Under the pieces are notes generated by a model. The model was not told the origin of the DNA, did not search any database, and saw nothing but the letters and a program-made list of their open reading frames with translations. A stretch of 14,545 bases of DNA from Nitrococcus sp. (lineage in GTDB: Bacteria; Pseudomonadota; Gammaproteobacteria; Nitrococcales; Nitrococcaceae): assembly GCA_030452365.1 (NCBI GenBank), contig JAKDMK010000017.1, positions 1-14,545 on the forward strand, in the 5' to 3' direction. The translations under genes and the position numbers were made by a program. Below are positions 5,352 to 13,426 of the stretch, in pieces; position 1 is the first letter of the stretch; each line of letters begins with the position of its first letter.

Positions 5352-8264
5352 ATGCCGCAGCCGGTATTCGAGGATGAGCAATTCATACGCGTCCGCTACG
5401 ACCGCGTGCCGGCAAGTCAGGGCACCTTGATCGCCACCCTGCTGCTGCATCGTCCCCCGGTCAACGCCCTCTCGGCTCGGGTCCTGGAGGCGCTTGAGAG
5501 GTGCTTTGAGCACCTGGATACGCACGAGGAAGTCAGGGCCATGGTGATCAGCGCCCGCCGCGCCGGCTCCTTCATCGCCGGGGCCGATGTGCGCGAGCTG
5601 CTCGAGAGCATTACTGAGCCCGCCCAGGCGCGGGATCTGGCGAGCAAGGCTCATACGCTTTTCGCCCACATCGAGGCCATGCAAAAGCCCGTAATCGCCG
5701 CCATCGACGGCCCGGCGCTGGGCGGTGGCTGCGAGCTCGCCATGGCCTGCCATTACCGGATCGGCAGCGAGCGCACCCGCATGGGCCAGCCCGAGATCAA
5801 TCTGTTTCTGCCGCCAGGGTTTGGTGGCAGTCAGCGCCTGCCGCGCTTGGTGGAAGCCGCGCTCGCGGATACCCAGGCGAGCATCCCAATCGCGCTCGGC
5901 TGGCTGCTTAGCGGGCGCATGATCGCCGCCGATATCGCCAAGGACGGTGGGCTGCTCGATGAGGTGGTCGCGGGGTCGAACGACGCGCTCAGCCGTGCTC
6001 GGCTGCTTGCCGCCCAATGCGCCCGCGGCACCAACAACCCGGTCGTGGAGACCATGGGCTTTCGCCGCCAACAGCGGGCGCAGTGGGACAACCCCAATGA
6101 TCTGGATTGGCAGGAAATTGAGCAGGATCCCTACTTGCGCGAGTGCCTGGCGCAGGCCCGACACACGGGCCGCGGCGCGGTTGCCGAGGCCATTGTCGAG
6201 CTGGTCAGAACCGGGCTGGAGCAGGGGTTCGAGGCGGGGCTCGCCGCCGAGGTAGAGGCCTTCGCTCGCTTCGTGCTGGATACTGAGCAGGGCGGCAAGA
6301 AAGGTATCCGCCTCTTTCTGGACAAGCGCTTACCGGCGCAGCCGCTGCGGCGCCGGCCGCGGTTCAGCGCCGAAGAGCTCAAGCGCCTCGAGGACGAGTA
6401 TTATCTGCTGCCCATGGGCAGTCCCTTCTTGCCCGGGGTCACTCCGTTGCCGCAAATGCAGTACGCCTGGGCCGTGGTGAAGGATCCGGCCACCGGGGAG
6501 CCCGATCTGGGCGAGCCCAAGGAGAAGGAACAAGAAATCGTGGTCGAGGTCCCGCGGCCCAAGCCTAATGATGCGCTGCTCTATGTCCTCGCCTCCGAGC
6601 TCAGCTCAACTGATGTCAGCGTTATAACCGGCCATTCCACCCGGGCCTTCGAGCGGCACGATGAAGACGAGCACATCACCGGCTCCGGCGGTCTGGGGCT
6701 GGTGGTCGAGCTGGGGGAGAGTGTTCAGGCCGAAGGCCGCATTCAGGTGGGCGATTTGGTGGCCATCTATCCCGGCCGCTGCGAGCTGCTCGACCCGCGT
6801 GCGACTGTGGACCCAATGAGCACCCGCTTTGCCTACCAAGGCTACGAAACACCCGCGGGCTCTCACCAACAGTTTATGCTCGCCCAGGGCCCGCAGTGCC
6901 TGCCGCTGCCGGCCGGTGTGCCGCTGGAGGCGGCGGGGAGCTTCATCGTCGCCGCCGGCACGGCCTATCGTAGTCTCGTCAACGCCCTTGAAATCCAGCG
7001 CGGCAAACGGCTGCTGGTCGATGACCCGGCCGGCGGCAGCGGCCGTTGGGCGGTTGATCTGGGTCTTGCCTTCGGTGCCAGCATTACCGGTATGGTCGCT
7101 ACCGAGGCGTGCGGCAAGGCCATGCGCGAGCGCGGCATGGGTGTCGTCAACCAAAAAGCCGACGCGCTTGAGGGCTGTTTCAGCAAAGTTCCGGCCGCGC
7201 CGGCGCGCTGGGCCGAATGGCAGGCGCAGGGGGAGGCGTGGCTCAGCGCCGTACGTGCCGCAAACGACCAGGGGCTGTTCGAATATGCCGCCTCCCACGC
7301 CGGCGAGCAGGTCTTCGCCCGCAGCTTCCAGGCCCTTGCCGCGGGTGGCGCCATTGCCTTGCATGACACGTCTGCTGGCGGCCATATGACGTTCCTGGGC
7401 AAGCCCGGCGCGGCCGCGCCCGCGGATATGCTGCGACTCGCCAGGCTGCGCGCGGGAGAAACCGTGCTGCTCTACTATGGGCTGGAGGGCGAGGAGGACG
7501 AGGCCGGCGGGCGGCGGATGCTGGAGGCCGTGCGTGCCGCGCGGGGTCGGATCGCCATCATCACCCGGACCGAGGCCCAGCGCCGCTTCGTGGGTTCGTT
7601 GGGATTCGACGAGGCCATTGCCGGAGTTCTTTCCATCGAGGCGCTGCAGCGCCGCGTGCCCGAGCTGCGCTGGCCCGCGACCCTGCCGGATTTGCCCGAT
7701 CGCGAGAGGGAAAGCGGGCATTTCAAGCAGGTAATGGGTGCGTTCTGCGATCAGGCCGTTAAACCCCTGACGCGGGCTTTGCGTCAATTGCTGCGGGGCA
7801 GCCGCAATCCTGGCGGCATTCCTGATGTAATTATCGAGCGCGCCGGCCAGAACACGCTCGCCCTCTCGACGATGCTGGTGGCGCCTCATGGCGGCCGTGT
7901 TGTCTACTGCGAGGACATGACCGAACGGCGCTACAGCTTTTATGCTCCCACGCTATGCGAGCGCCAGTGCCGAATCCTGATGCCCAGCGCCCGCATCATT
8001 GGCAGCCGTCTGTGCAGTGCCGCGGAAGCCGTGGAGGTGAGCCGGCTGGTCGAGGCGGGAATTATCGAAGTGTCGCAGGCGCATCTCTTCGACTGGGGCG
8101 AATGCCCCAATGCCCATCAGGCCATCTGGGAGAAGCGTCTCGCCGAGCTCACCGGCGGCGCCGGCCAGGCCATGCTGAACCATGCCTTGCCCGGCAAAGG
8201 GATCCAGAGCGTGGATGAACTGGTGTTACGCTGGAGCGGCCAAACGGCACAACAGGGCCACTGA
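5352..8264 (+). CDS. Enoyl-CoA hydratase/acryloyl-CoA reductase fusion, Pcs-like without the acyl-CoA synthetase module
   Basis: This encodes 970 residues. Residues 1-230 are a crotonase domain: 'FIAGAD' (74-79) and 'GGGCE' (124-128) form the oxyanion hole, and Glu128 and Glu148 ('GQPE') have the same 20-residue spacing as the two catalytic glutamates of enoyl-CoA hydratase. A helical linker (about 230-390) follows. From about 400 it is a zinc-free medium-chain reductase of the crotonyl-CoA carboxylase/reductase type: 'GSGGLGLVVELG' (444-455), 'DPM' and 'GYETPAGSHQQF' (487-508), the NADP-binding 'DPAGGSG' loop (near 560) and 'VYCEDMTERRYSFYAP' (851-866). The reductase part closely recalls the C-terminal module of propionyl-CoA synthase. 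Expected reaction: 3-hydroxypropionyl-CoA to acryloyl-CoA to propionyl-CoA with NADPH, in the cytoplasm. ATG 5352 is chosen because AGGAG lies eight bases upstream; an open extension to 5268 looks non-coding. Confidence 0.85.
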   Translation: MPQPVFEDEQFIRVRYDRVPASQGTLIATLLLHRPPVNALSARVLEALERCFEHLDTHEEVRAMVISARRAGSFIAGADVRELLESITEPAQARDLASKAHTLFAHIEAMQKPVIAAIDGPALGGGCELAMACHYRIGSERTRMGQPEINLFLPPGFGGSQRLPRLVEAALADTQASIPIALGWLLSGRMIAADIAKDGGLLDEVVAGSNDALSRARLLAAQCARGTNNPVVETMGFRRQQRAQWDNPNDLDWQEIEQDPYLRECLAQARHTGRGAVAEAIVELVRTGLEQGFEAGLAAEVEAFARFVLDTEQGGKKGIRLFLDKRLPAQPLRRRPRFSAEELKRLEDEYYLLPMGSPFLPGVTPLPQMQYAWAVVKDPATGEPDLGEPKEKEQEIVVEVPRPKPNDALLYVLASELSSTDVSVITGHSTRAFERHDEDEHITGSGGLGLVVELGESVQAEGRIQVGDLVAIYPGRCELLDPRATVDPMSTRFAYQGYETPAGSHQQFMLAQGPQCLPLPAGVPLEAAGSFIVAAGTAYRSLVNALEIQRGKRLLVDDPAGGSGRWAVDLGLAFGASITGMVATEACGKAMRERGMGVVNQKADALEGCFSKVPAAPARWAEWQAQGEAWLSAVRAANDQGLFEYAASHAGEQVFARSFQALAAGGAIALHDTSAGGHMTFLGKPGAAAPADMLRLARLRAGETVLLYYGLEGEEDEAGGRRMLEAVRAARGRIAIITRTEAQRRFVGSLGFDEAIAGVLSIEALQRRVPELRWPATLPDLPDRERESGHFKQVMGAFCDQAVKPLTRALRQLLRGSRNPGGIPDVIIERAGQNTLALSTMLVAPHGGRVVYCEDMTERRYSFYAPTLCERQCRILMPSARIIGSRLCSAAEAVEVSRLVEAGIIEVSQAHLFDWGECPNAHQAIWEKRLAELTGGAGQAMLNHALPGKGIQSVDELVLRWSGQTAQQGH

Positions 8265-8339
8265 AATGGGATTTGATCTATTGAGCCCGATGCGCGCGAA
8301 CGAAGTGTCTCGCCAATAGGCGGCTCGCAGAGTATCCGC

Positions 8340-8714
8340 ATGCCGAAGAAGACAACGCCGGATGCCGATAAGCTGGACCGGCTCGTTGCTGCGGCGCAGC
8401 ACAGCCGCGCGCAGCGTGAACGGGGTTATCGCGCGCAAGCGCTCAAGCTGCAGCCGTGGATCTGCGCGCGCTGTGCGCGCGAGTTCGAGCGCGCCAATCT
8501 CTCGCTGCTTACCGTGCACCACAAGGACCACAACCACGACAACAACCCGGCCGATGGCAGCAACTGGGAGCTGCTCTGCCTCTACTGCCATGAAAACGAG
8601 CATTCGCGCCATGTGGCTGCGAGCCCGCTCGGTGCGAGTGCGGACAAGCGCACGCCGTCAGGGACCTATAAAGCGTTCGCCGATCTCAAGGGCCGGTGGG
8701 AGAAAGCAAAATAG
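8340..8714 (+). CDS. YajD-like HNH nuclease family protein
   Basis: This encodes 124 residues. 'CARC' (Cys42, Cys45) and 'CLYCHENEH' (Cys80, Cys83) give a Cys4 zinc site around the HNH core 'LTVHHKDHNHDNNPADGSNW' (58-77), with the catalytic-type His pair at 60-61 and Asn/His further on. The stretch 'GYRAQALKLQPWICARCARE' and the ending 'FADLKGRWEKAK' follow the E. coli YajD protein almost end to end. The N-terminus, about 20 residues, is longer and charged. Family members are small single-domain HNH proteins predicted to cut DNA; their role is not established. It follows the hydratase/reductase gene by 75 bases on the same strand, but no functional link is evident. No strong ribosome site is seen before the ATG. 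It converges on the DUF5666 gene, leaving 46 bases. Confidence 0.85.
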   Translation: MPKKTTPDADKLDRLVAAAQHSRAQRERGYRAQALKLQPWICARCAREFERANLSLLTVHHKDHNHDNNPADGSNWELLCLYCHENEHSRHVAASPLGASADKRTPSGTYKAFADLKGRWEKAK

Positions 8715-8760
8715 CCGCCAGGCGCTATTCCCACAGTCTTGTTTCTGTTCCGAGGAGCCG

Positions 8761-10218
8761 TCATTCCAGTGACACTTCGCGGGCGTTGATTAGGTTGCCG
8801 TCGAAGGTGCCACCAACCTTGGCCACATCGGCGGTTTCCGCGAGATCGAAAAATACCTCCATGGTGATGGGGGTTTCCTGCGCATCCTCGAATTCCGTGT
8901 CTTCGCCGAAGTCGACGGTCACACCACTGATTATAATCGTCCCGTTGGTTGTATCCTCGCTTGCCAGCGGTCCCTGCAACTTGACCTCCACGACCCCGGT
9001 ATCGTTGGTTTCAGGCTCGCCGCGTTCGATCCGGGTTGCGAACAGGCTGTCACCCTCGATGATGGCGGCAATCTCAACGTAATCTCCCTGCTGGATGGCG
9101 TCGACGGTGAAGCCCGCCCTCACGCCGTCGCGGTCGTCCTTGATGCGGGTATCGTCGGTTGCCTGGACGTCCACAACGCCAAGCAAAGTGAGGGTGTCGC
9201 TGCTCGTATCCACTGTATCGACTTGCGCCGTGACCTCGACGGCCGGATCGTCCTCGCCGTTTTCGAGCTCAATAGTGACCGCCTGCAGCACGCCGTTGCC
9301 GTCGACTTCCCCCTCGACCTCGATCCGCGCGCCCGGCTGGATGTCGGCCGCGGTTCCGCCCTCAAACACGGTGTCGCTATCGTGCGCGACCTGCACGCCG
9401 CTGACCAGGGTGAACGTGGACGCTGAGTCTACGGTGCCGACGATGCCTTCGATCAGAGCGACATCGCCTGCCGCGATGGGCACGCGGTCCTCCAGCTCCA
9501 GCTTGCCGGCGGTCAACGTTTCCCCGGCGAGCGTGCCGGAGACCTCCACGAACTGGCCGTCATCGACCTGGAGATCGACCGGATCGAGTACAGCTCCGCT
9601 GTACGCCACGGTTAGCGCGTTGATAACGAAACTCCGGTTTGCGCTGTCGTGATTCTCCACTGTGCCCTTCACCTCGACTTCGTTGGCGGGGTTCTGCTGC
9701 ACCTCCACACTGGAGGCAAGGAGATCGCCGTTGGCATCGATGTTGCCACTGACTTCCACCACGTTGCCGACTCTCAAGTCGGCAAAGCCGCTGGCGCCCT
9801 CGAAGAAAGTCGTACCACTGACAAACACGGTCTGCCCGGCGACGGTGAAGCTGTTATTTATGAGGTCGAGTGTGGCGATCTCGCCTTCAAGCTCGGCATC
9901 AAAGCGCACCTCGCTGGCAATGGCGCTTCCGTCTTCCTGGAACGTCGCCTTGATCTCGACCGCATTGCCCACGGCCAAATCGAGCTCGGTGCCACCCGGT
10001 TGGTCGTCGATGACGAAGCTGGCGCTGCTGGTATCGAATTCACGCCCGTTGACGAAGATGCTGCCAAAACCCTGTACGGTGCCGCTGGCAGTGCCGGTCT
10101 GGTTGCTACTGGACGTGGTTGTGCCACTGCCACCGCTGCCGCTGTAGCCGCAGGCGGCCAGCATGGCGGCCGCGATGGATATGCTGAGTATTGCGCCCGG
10201 GGCTGCGCTGTTTTTCAT
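8761..10218 (-). CDS. DUF5666-repeat lipoprotein
   Basis: This encodes 485 residues. A short signal peptide ends in the lipobox 'LAAC' (Cys23), followed by a Gly/Ser-rich tether, so the protein should be a lipoprotein. The rest consists of about six copies of a beta-rich module of some 60-75 residues, starting near 42, 111, 174, 253, 325 and 402. Each copy has the pattern 'G.v......sFtv.g..v......t.fe......L..G..VeV.G....dG...A..ie'. The first copy, 'GTVQGFGSIFVNGREFDTS', is diagnostic of DUF5666. The protein is strongly acidic and almost free of Cys after residue 23. Its role is unknown; a cell-envelope beta-barrel-like or adhesive stalk is only a guess. GAAGGAG sits seven bases before the ATG. 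The start overlaps the TGA of a decayed upstream gene (see the DUF6502 remnant), so its original operon has been damaged. Confidence 0.85.
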   Translation of the reverse strand: MKNSAAPGAILSISIAAAMLAACGYSGSGGSGTTTSSSNQTGTASGTVQGFGSIFVNGREFDTSSASFVIDDQPGGTELDLAVGNAVEIKATFQEDGSAIASEVRFDAELEGEIATLDLINNSFTVAGQTVFVSGTTFFEGASGFADLRVGNVVEVSGNIDANGDLLASSVEVQQNPANEVEVKGTVENHDSANRSFVINALTVAYSGAVLDPVDLQVDDGQFVEVSGTLAGETLTAGKLELEDRVPIAAGDVALIEGIVGTVDSASTFTLVSGVQVAHDSDTVFEGGTAADIQPGARIEVEGEVDGNGVLQAVTIELENGEDDPAVEVTAQVDTVDTSSDTLTLLGVVDVQATDDTRIKDDRDGVRAGFTVDAIQQGDYVEIAAIIEGDSLFATRIERGEPETNDTGVVEVKLQGPLASEDTTNGTIIISGVTVDFGEDTEFEDAQETPITMEVFFDLAETADVAKVGGTFDGNLINAREVSLE

Positions 10219-10540
10219 GGCTTTTCTCCTTCTGGCTTATGCAGATCAAAAAAAACAAATGCGCCAAACCCGCTCAGCCGGCCCGGTTGATCTTCGGAGG
10301 AACAAGCGTGGGGCTTGAGTTGCTTATCCAGAGAGCCCAGAAACCGCTGCCCCTGCGAATCGGCATGGCGTTGCAGAAGCGCGAGACCGATCTTGGTCAG
10401 GCCGGGAAGAACCATCTTGCGCTGCAAGCGCCCCTGCCTGCCGCCGGGGTGCAAGTCGTGGTCCATAGTGTCGATCCACGCGGCGCATCTTTACCGATGA
10501 ACGGCAGCGCCGCGGCCTCCTCATCGTCGACCGGGATGAA
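10215..10540 (-). pseudogene. 3' remnant of a DUF6502-like gene, frameshifted
   Basis: On the minus strand, one frame reads 'FIPVDDEEAAALPFIGKDA' (10540-10484). After a frameshift between about 10479 and 10490, a second frame reads 'AWIDTMDHDLHPGG', 'GRLQRKMVLPGL', 'GQRFLGSLDKQLKPH' and 'GRLSGFGAFVFFD'. Joined, these follow the C-terminal half of DUF6502 proteins ('yvP...e.l...g.D..dli.TiDHNl', then 'QRkv.y..l', then 'G.GiyyFe'). The terminal TGA at 10215-10217 overlaps the ATG of the DUF5666 gene as ATGA, exactly the layout expected of an operon pair. The N-terminal half (about 150 residues) is missing; that DNA is occupied by the App1 gene on the other strand. The frameshift could be a sequencing error, but the truncation cannot. 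The DUF6502 identification is from memory of the family. Confidence 0.55.
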
Positions 10541-10634
10541 AATCGACGCGGAATGTAAATTTGACCTTGTGGCCACCATGGTATCGTTCCACACTGCGCA
10601 GGCCCTAACCTTTATCTCATGCAATCGAGGATCG

Positions 10635-11918
10635 ATGATGGGCCACCGCAGGTGGTATGCGCTGCGGCGCGCGGTACGTATTCTTGGCAAATCGGTAAGA
10701 GTCGATGCGGAGAAAAACGGCCTCGTTCTCCACCCTTACCGCGGCTACGGCTCGTCTGAACAAATATTCGTCGTAGGGCGCGTGCTGCGCCAGTCCGGCA
10801 TTGGACAGACTCGACGCCCGGATGGTACCTGGAGCTACGATCTGCTCGCCGCGGCGCGACATTTCACTCGCCGGGGCGCGGGCGGTGTACGCATTGCCGC
10901 GCGTTTTTATGGCAATGAACAGCATACGACCACCGACCGGGACGGCTACTTCCGGGTACAGATGGCGCCGGGATCGGCGCCGGCAGCCAACCGACTTTGG
11001 CACGCCCTGGCGCTTGAGGTATTAGAGCCCAAGGTAGGCCTCAAGAGCCAAGCCCAGGTATTCATTCCGCCTGCTTCGGCGCGATTCGTCGTAATCAGCG
11101 ACATCGACGATACTGTCGTATACACCGGCGTTGCCAACAAGCTGATGATGCTGTGGCGGCTTTTCGTCGAGGGTGCGGCAAGCCGCACCGCTTTCCCCGG
11201 CGTGGCCGCGTTCTACCGTGCGCTGCATCACGGGATTTCGGGCAATGAAATCAATCCGCTGCTATACGTCTCGCGCGGCCCCTGGAGCCTCTACGAGACG
11301 CTGGATGCTTTCTTCAACATCCACAACATTCCCGTCGGCCCGTTGCTGTTTCTGCGCGAATGGGGCGTGACCCTGCAGCGGCCGTTGCCGCGCCAGGCCA
11401 AGGCGCACAAGCTCGAGATGATCCGCGGCATGTTGACGCTGTACAAGGACTTGCCGTTCGTGCTGATCGGCGACAGCGGGCAGCGTGATCCCGAAACGTA
11501 TGCTCAGGTGATCCGCGAATTTCCCGGCAAAGTGCAGGCGGTTTACATCCGCGATATCAGTCGCGCCGCACGCCGTACCCATGAGATCGAAGCGCTCGCC
11601 AAGCAGATCGCGGGGCCCGGGTGTACGCTGCTGCTGGCCTCGAATAGTTTCAGGATGGCCGAGCATGCCGCGGCACATGGTCTGATAGCGCGGGCAGCGG
11701 TAGGCCGAGTCGCCAAGGAGCGGCGCGAGCAGGGCGAAGCACAGCCTCAGTCCGCGCGTGAGCGCGCCGAACCCACGGTCGAGCCAATCAACGCGGCGGC
11801 TGGGCAGGATGCGCGCGATACTACCCTGGTGCGCAATGCACTAGACCATGACCCAGCGCCCGACGCGGCAGTGGAATCGGCTGGCGGGCGCGAGGAAAGG
11901 AGCCGCAAACAACTATAA
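10635..11918 (+). CDS. App1-family phosphatase (DUF2183), probable phosphatidate phosphatase
   Basis: This encodes 427 residues. The N-terminal part has 'PYRGYGS' and 'VVGRVL', the usual lead-in of bacterial App1-like proteins, followed by a beta domain ('DRDGYFRVQM'). The catalytic part is HAD-like: 'VISDIDDTVVYTGVANKL' with Asp156, Asp158, Asp159 and Thr160 as the DxDxT-type motif, then 'FPGVAAFYRAL', 'NPLLYVSRGPWSLYETLDAF', 'PVGPLLFLREWG' and 'LPFVLIGDSGQRDPE'. Yeast App1 is a Mg-dependent phosphatidate phosphatase; the bacterial substrate is unproven. The last 50 or so residues are polar and probably disordered. ATG 10635 (or 10638) follows CGAGG at 10626-10630. The frame is open back to 10191, but that segment covers the DUF6502 remnant and the DUF5666 start and is not protein-like. 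No transmembrane segment is evident. Confidence 0.85.
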   Translation: MMGHRRWYALRRAVRILGKSVRVDAEKNGLVLHPYRGYGSSEQIFVVGRVLRQSGIGQTRRPDGTWSYDLLAAARHFTRRGAGGVRIAARFYGNEQHTTTDRDGYFRVQMAPGSAPAANRLWHALALEVLEPKVGLKSQAQVFIPPASARFVVISDIDDTVVYTGVANKLMMLWRLFVEGAASRTAFPGVAAFYRALHHGISGNEINPLLYVSRGPWSLYETLDAFFNIHNIPVGPLLFLREWGVTLQRPLPRQAKAHKLEMIRGMLTLYKDLPFVLIGDSGQRDPETYAQVIREFPGKVQAVYIRDISRAARRTHEIEALAKQIAGPGCTLLLASNSFRMAEHAAAHGLIARAAVGRVAKERREQGEAQPQSARERAEPTVEPINAAAGQDARDTTLVRNALDHDPAPDAAVESAGGREERSRKQL

Positions 11919-11993
11919 ATAACGCGCCGACGGCCCCGGCCCTCTGCCTGCAGTAGCGGCCTTCGAAAAAGGAATTGCGCCGGATGGCCTCGC

Positions 11994-12584
11994 TCATTGC
12001 TCGCCTGTCGGGCCGCGCTTCAAGAGCGAGGGTATTGGCAGAGACGTTCCCGCCTTGACCAACTTTGTGGACTGACGCCGGGCGAACAGCCCTGTGGCCA
12101 CCTTTCCCTTGCGCAGCAGAGTCTCCTGCCGGGCGCGCACTCCATATCCCACCAGCCCCCCAGCGGCCGCAAACAAAGGCAACAACCCCAAGGTCAGGAA
12201 TTGCATCGCGAGCAGTCCTACCCCCACGCCCACGGCGCCGACGACGGCCGCTCCCACCTTGAAATTGGCCTTGGCATGAGCTCGGCTGCTTTCCTTGGCG
12301 AGTCGCTTGTGCGCTTGTTCGAAAAACCGATTCTTCGCCTTCTCGGTGGACACGAGCAGTCGCTCTCGCTCCCGCACCGACTGCTCCTTCAGGCGGGCCA
12401 CGGCATCGTTCTTGATGTGTTTGGCAATGGAAGCGAACCAGAAGGCGGTCAGAAAGCTCGCAATTAGGCCAAGCGGCGCGTAGAGCAGCCAGTTCGCCTC
12501 CGGGGTTCGCACGACCGCGAGCACAAGGGCTGCAGTCGCAGCCTGGATGATGATAATCCCCGGGAGAAACCTGAACATGGACAT
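11994..12584 (-). CDS. Uncharacterised four-helix membrane protein with a charged helical middle
   Basis: This encodes 196 residues. Two hydrophobic helices lie near the N-terminus (about 4-26 and 31-53). A long, charged, coiled-coil-like stretch rich in Lys, Arg and Glu follows ('ARLKEQSVRERERLLVSTEK', then 'KNRFFEQAHKRLAKE'). A Gly/Ala-rich pair of helices ('GAAVVGAVGVGVGLLAMQFL', then 'LLPLFAAAGGLVGYG') and a basic C-terminal tail complete it. No enzymatic motif is present and no family is recognised. The ATG at 12584 is preceded by AGAGG with six bases of spacing; an earlier TTG at 12590 in frame is less likely. It converges on the App1 gene (75 bases apart) and diverges from arfB, so its promoter should lie in 12585-12853, a region without any other visible gene. 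Confidence 0.75.
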   Translation of the reverse strand: MSMFRFLPGIIIIQAATAALVLAVVRTPEANWLLYAPLGLIASFLTAFWFASIAKHIKNDAVARLKEQSVRERERLLVSTEKAKNRFFEQAHKRLAKESSRAHAKANFKVGAAVVGAVGVGVGLLAMQFLTLGLLPLFAAAGGLVGYGVRARQETLLRKGKVATGLFARRQSTKLVKAGTSLPIPSLLKRGPTGEQ

Positions 12585-12820
12585 AGACAACCTCTCAGGG
12601 ATAGAAGATTGCTGTCTGCTTCAATGAGTTCAACCCTACCCGAGCCGGCTTTGGCCCGCAATCGACGGCGCCCCCGGCAAGCCGCGGCCCCGCTCGAGCG
12701 CTGTTCTGGCAAGCCGCGTGCGGTAGCATAATGAGGCCGACTCCGTGCCTGCACCGATCTAAGTCGCCCAGTTCGACGCAATGCCAAATCACGGGGAGTT
12801 AGCGCCGATTCCAGCACAAT

Positions 12821-12836
12821 CAGTATACAGATACTG
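12821..12836. promoter_or_regulatory. Inverted repeat with TATACA, possible arfB promoter/operator
   Basis: CAGTAT (12821-12826) and ATACTG (12831-12836) form a perfect inverted repeat around ACAG, 17 bases before the arfB ATG. TATACA at 12824 resembles a -10 box, but no convincing -35 box is seen. It is not a LexA box. It could be an operator overlapping the promoter. Confidence 0.3.
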
Positions 12837-12853
12837 TGATTCGTGACTTTGAA

Positions 12854-13267
12854 ATGCTGAAGATCTCCAAGCGAATACAGATCCCGCTCCACGAAATCGA
12901 CATTACCGCGATTCGGGCCCAGGGGCCGGGCGGCCAAAACGTGAACAAGGTTGCCACCGGCATTCACCTGCGTTTTGACATACGAGGGTCATCGCTTTCT
13001 GCGCGCTACCAGGACCGACTTCTGGCGCTAAGTGACCAGCGGCTCACGAAGGAGGGCGTGCTGGTCATCAAGGCTCAGCGCCGGCGCAGCCAGGAGGGCA
13101 ATCGGGAGGACGCCCTGAACCGCCTGCGCCAGCTCATACAAAGCGTGATGGTCCCACACAAACCCCGCGTACCGACCAAGCCCACGCGAGGCGCTCAGCA
13201 AAAGCGCCTGGAGGGTAAGGTCAAGCGCGGCCGAGTCAAGGCTCTGAGAAGTAAGCTCGACCTCTGA
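12854..13267 (+). CDS. arfB: ArfB (YaeJ) peptidyl-tRNA hydrolase, ribosome rescue factor
   Basis: This encodes 137 residues. The release-factor catalytic motif GGQ (26-28) sits in 'ITAIRAQGPGGQNVNKVATG', then 'IHLRFDI' and 'VLVIKAQRRRSQEGNREDAL', matching E. coli ArfB closely over its whole length (about 140 residues). A short linker leads to the basic tail 'PRVPTKPTRGAQQKRLEGKV', which in ArfB enters the empty mRNA channel of stalled ribosomes, while GGQ hydrolyses the peptidyl-tRNA in the peptidyl-transferase centre. It therefore frees ribosomes stalled on truncated mRNAs without needing a stop codon. The ATG at 12854 gives the usual N-terminus (MLKISKRI against MIVISRHV); a GTG at 12836 would add six residues and overlaps an inverted repeat. 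No strong ribosome site is visible. Confidence 0.93.
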   Translation: MLKISKRIQIPLHEIDITAIRAQGPGGQNVNKVATGIHLRFDIRGSSLSARYQDRLLALSDQRLTKEGVLVIKAQRRRSQEGNREDALNRLRQLIQSVMVPHKPRVPTKPTRGAQQKRLEGKVKRGRVKALRSKLDL

Positions 13268-13426
13268 GCCTTCGATAAGGTTGCTAACTGTCCGCCCCTG
13301 AATGAGGTGTTGTACACGCCTCTATCCATACCGGCAGGCCCAAGAGCCCTCATGCCGGCTGAGCGGCTGATGAATACGTCATACACTTGGCACTGTCACG
13401 CATCCCGGTCTCGCGGAGTCAAATAC

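Noticed and set aside
4310..5386. Long open frame of 358 codons on the minus strand
   Set aside because: It lies opposite the AlbA_2/HATPase fragment and the start of the Pcs-like gene, which have clear protein motifs; the minus translation shows none.
5202..6164. Minus-strand open frame of 320 codons
   Set aside because: Antisense to the crotonase domain, whose catalytic residues are intact; no motif in the minus translation.
6606..7889. Minus-strand open frame of 427 codons
   Set aside because: It lies entirely opposite the reductase module; it is a typical high-GC shadow with no recognisable domain.
10191..10634. Upstream extension of the App1 protein to 10191
   Set aside because: It would run over the DUF5666 start and the DUF6502-like remnant; the sequence is not protein-like, and GAGG precedes the ATGs at 10635/10638.
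13307..13426. Upstream extension of CorA
   Set aside because: 40 residues without family similarity; the ATG at 13427 has GGAG and gives the standard N-terminus.
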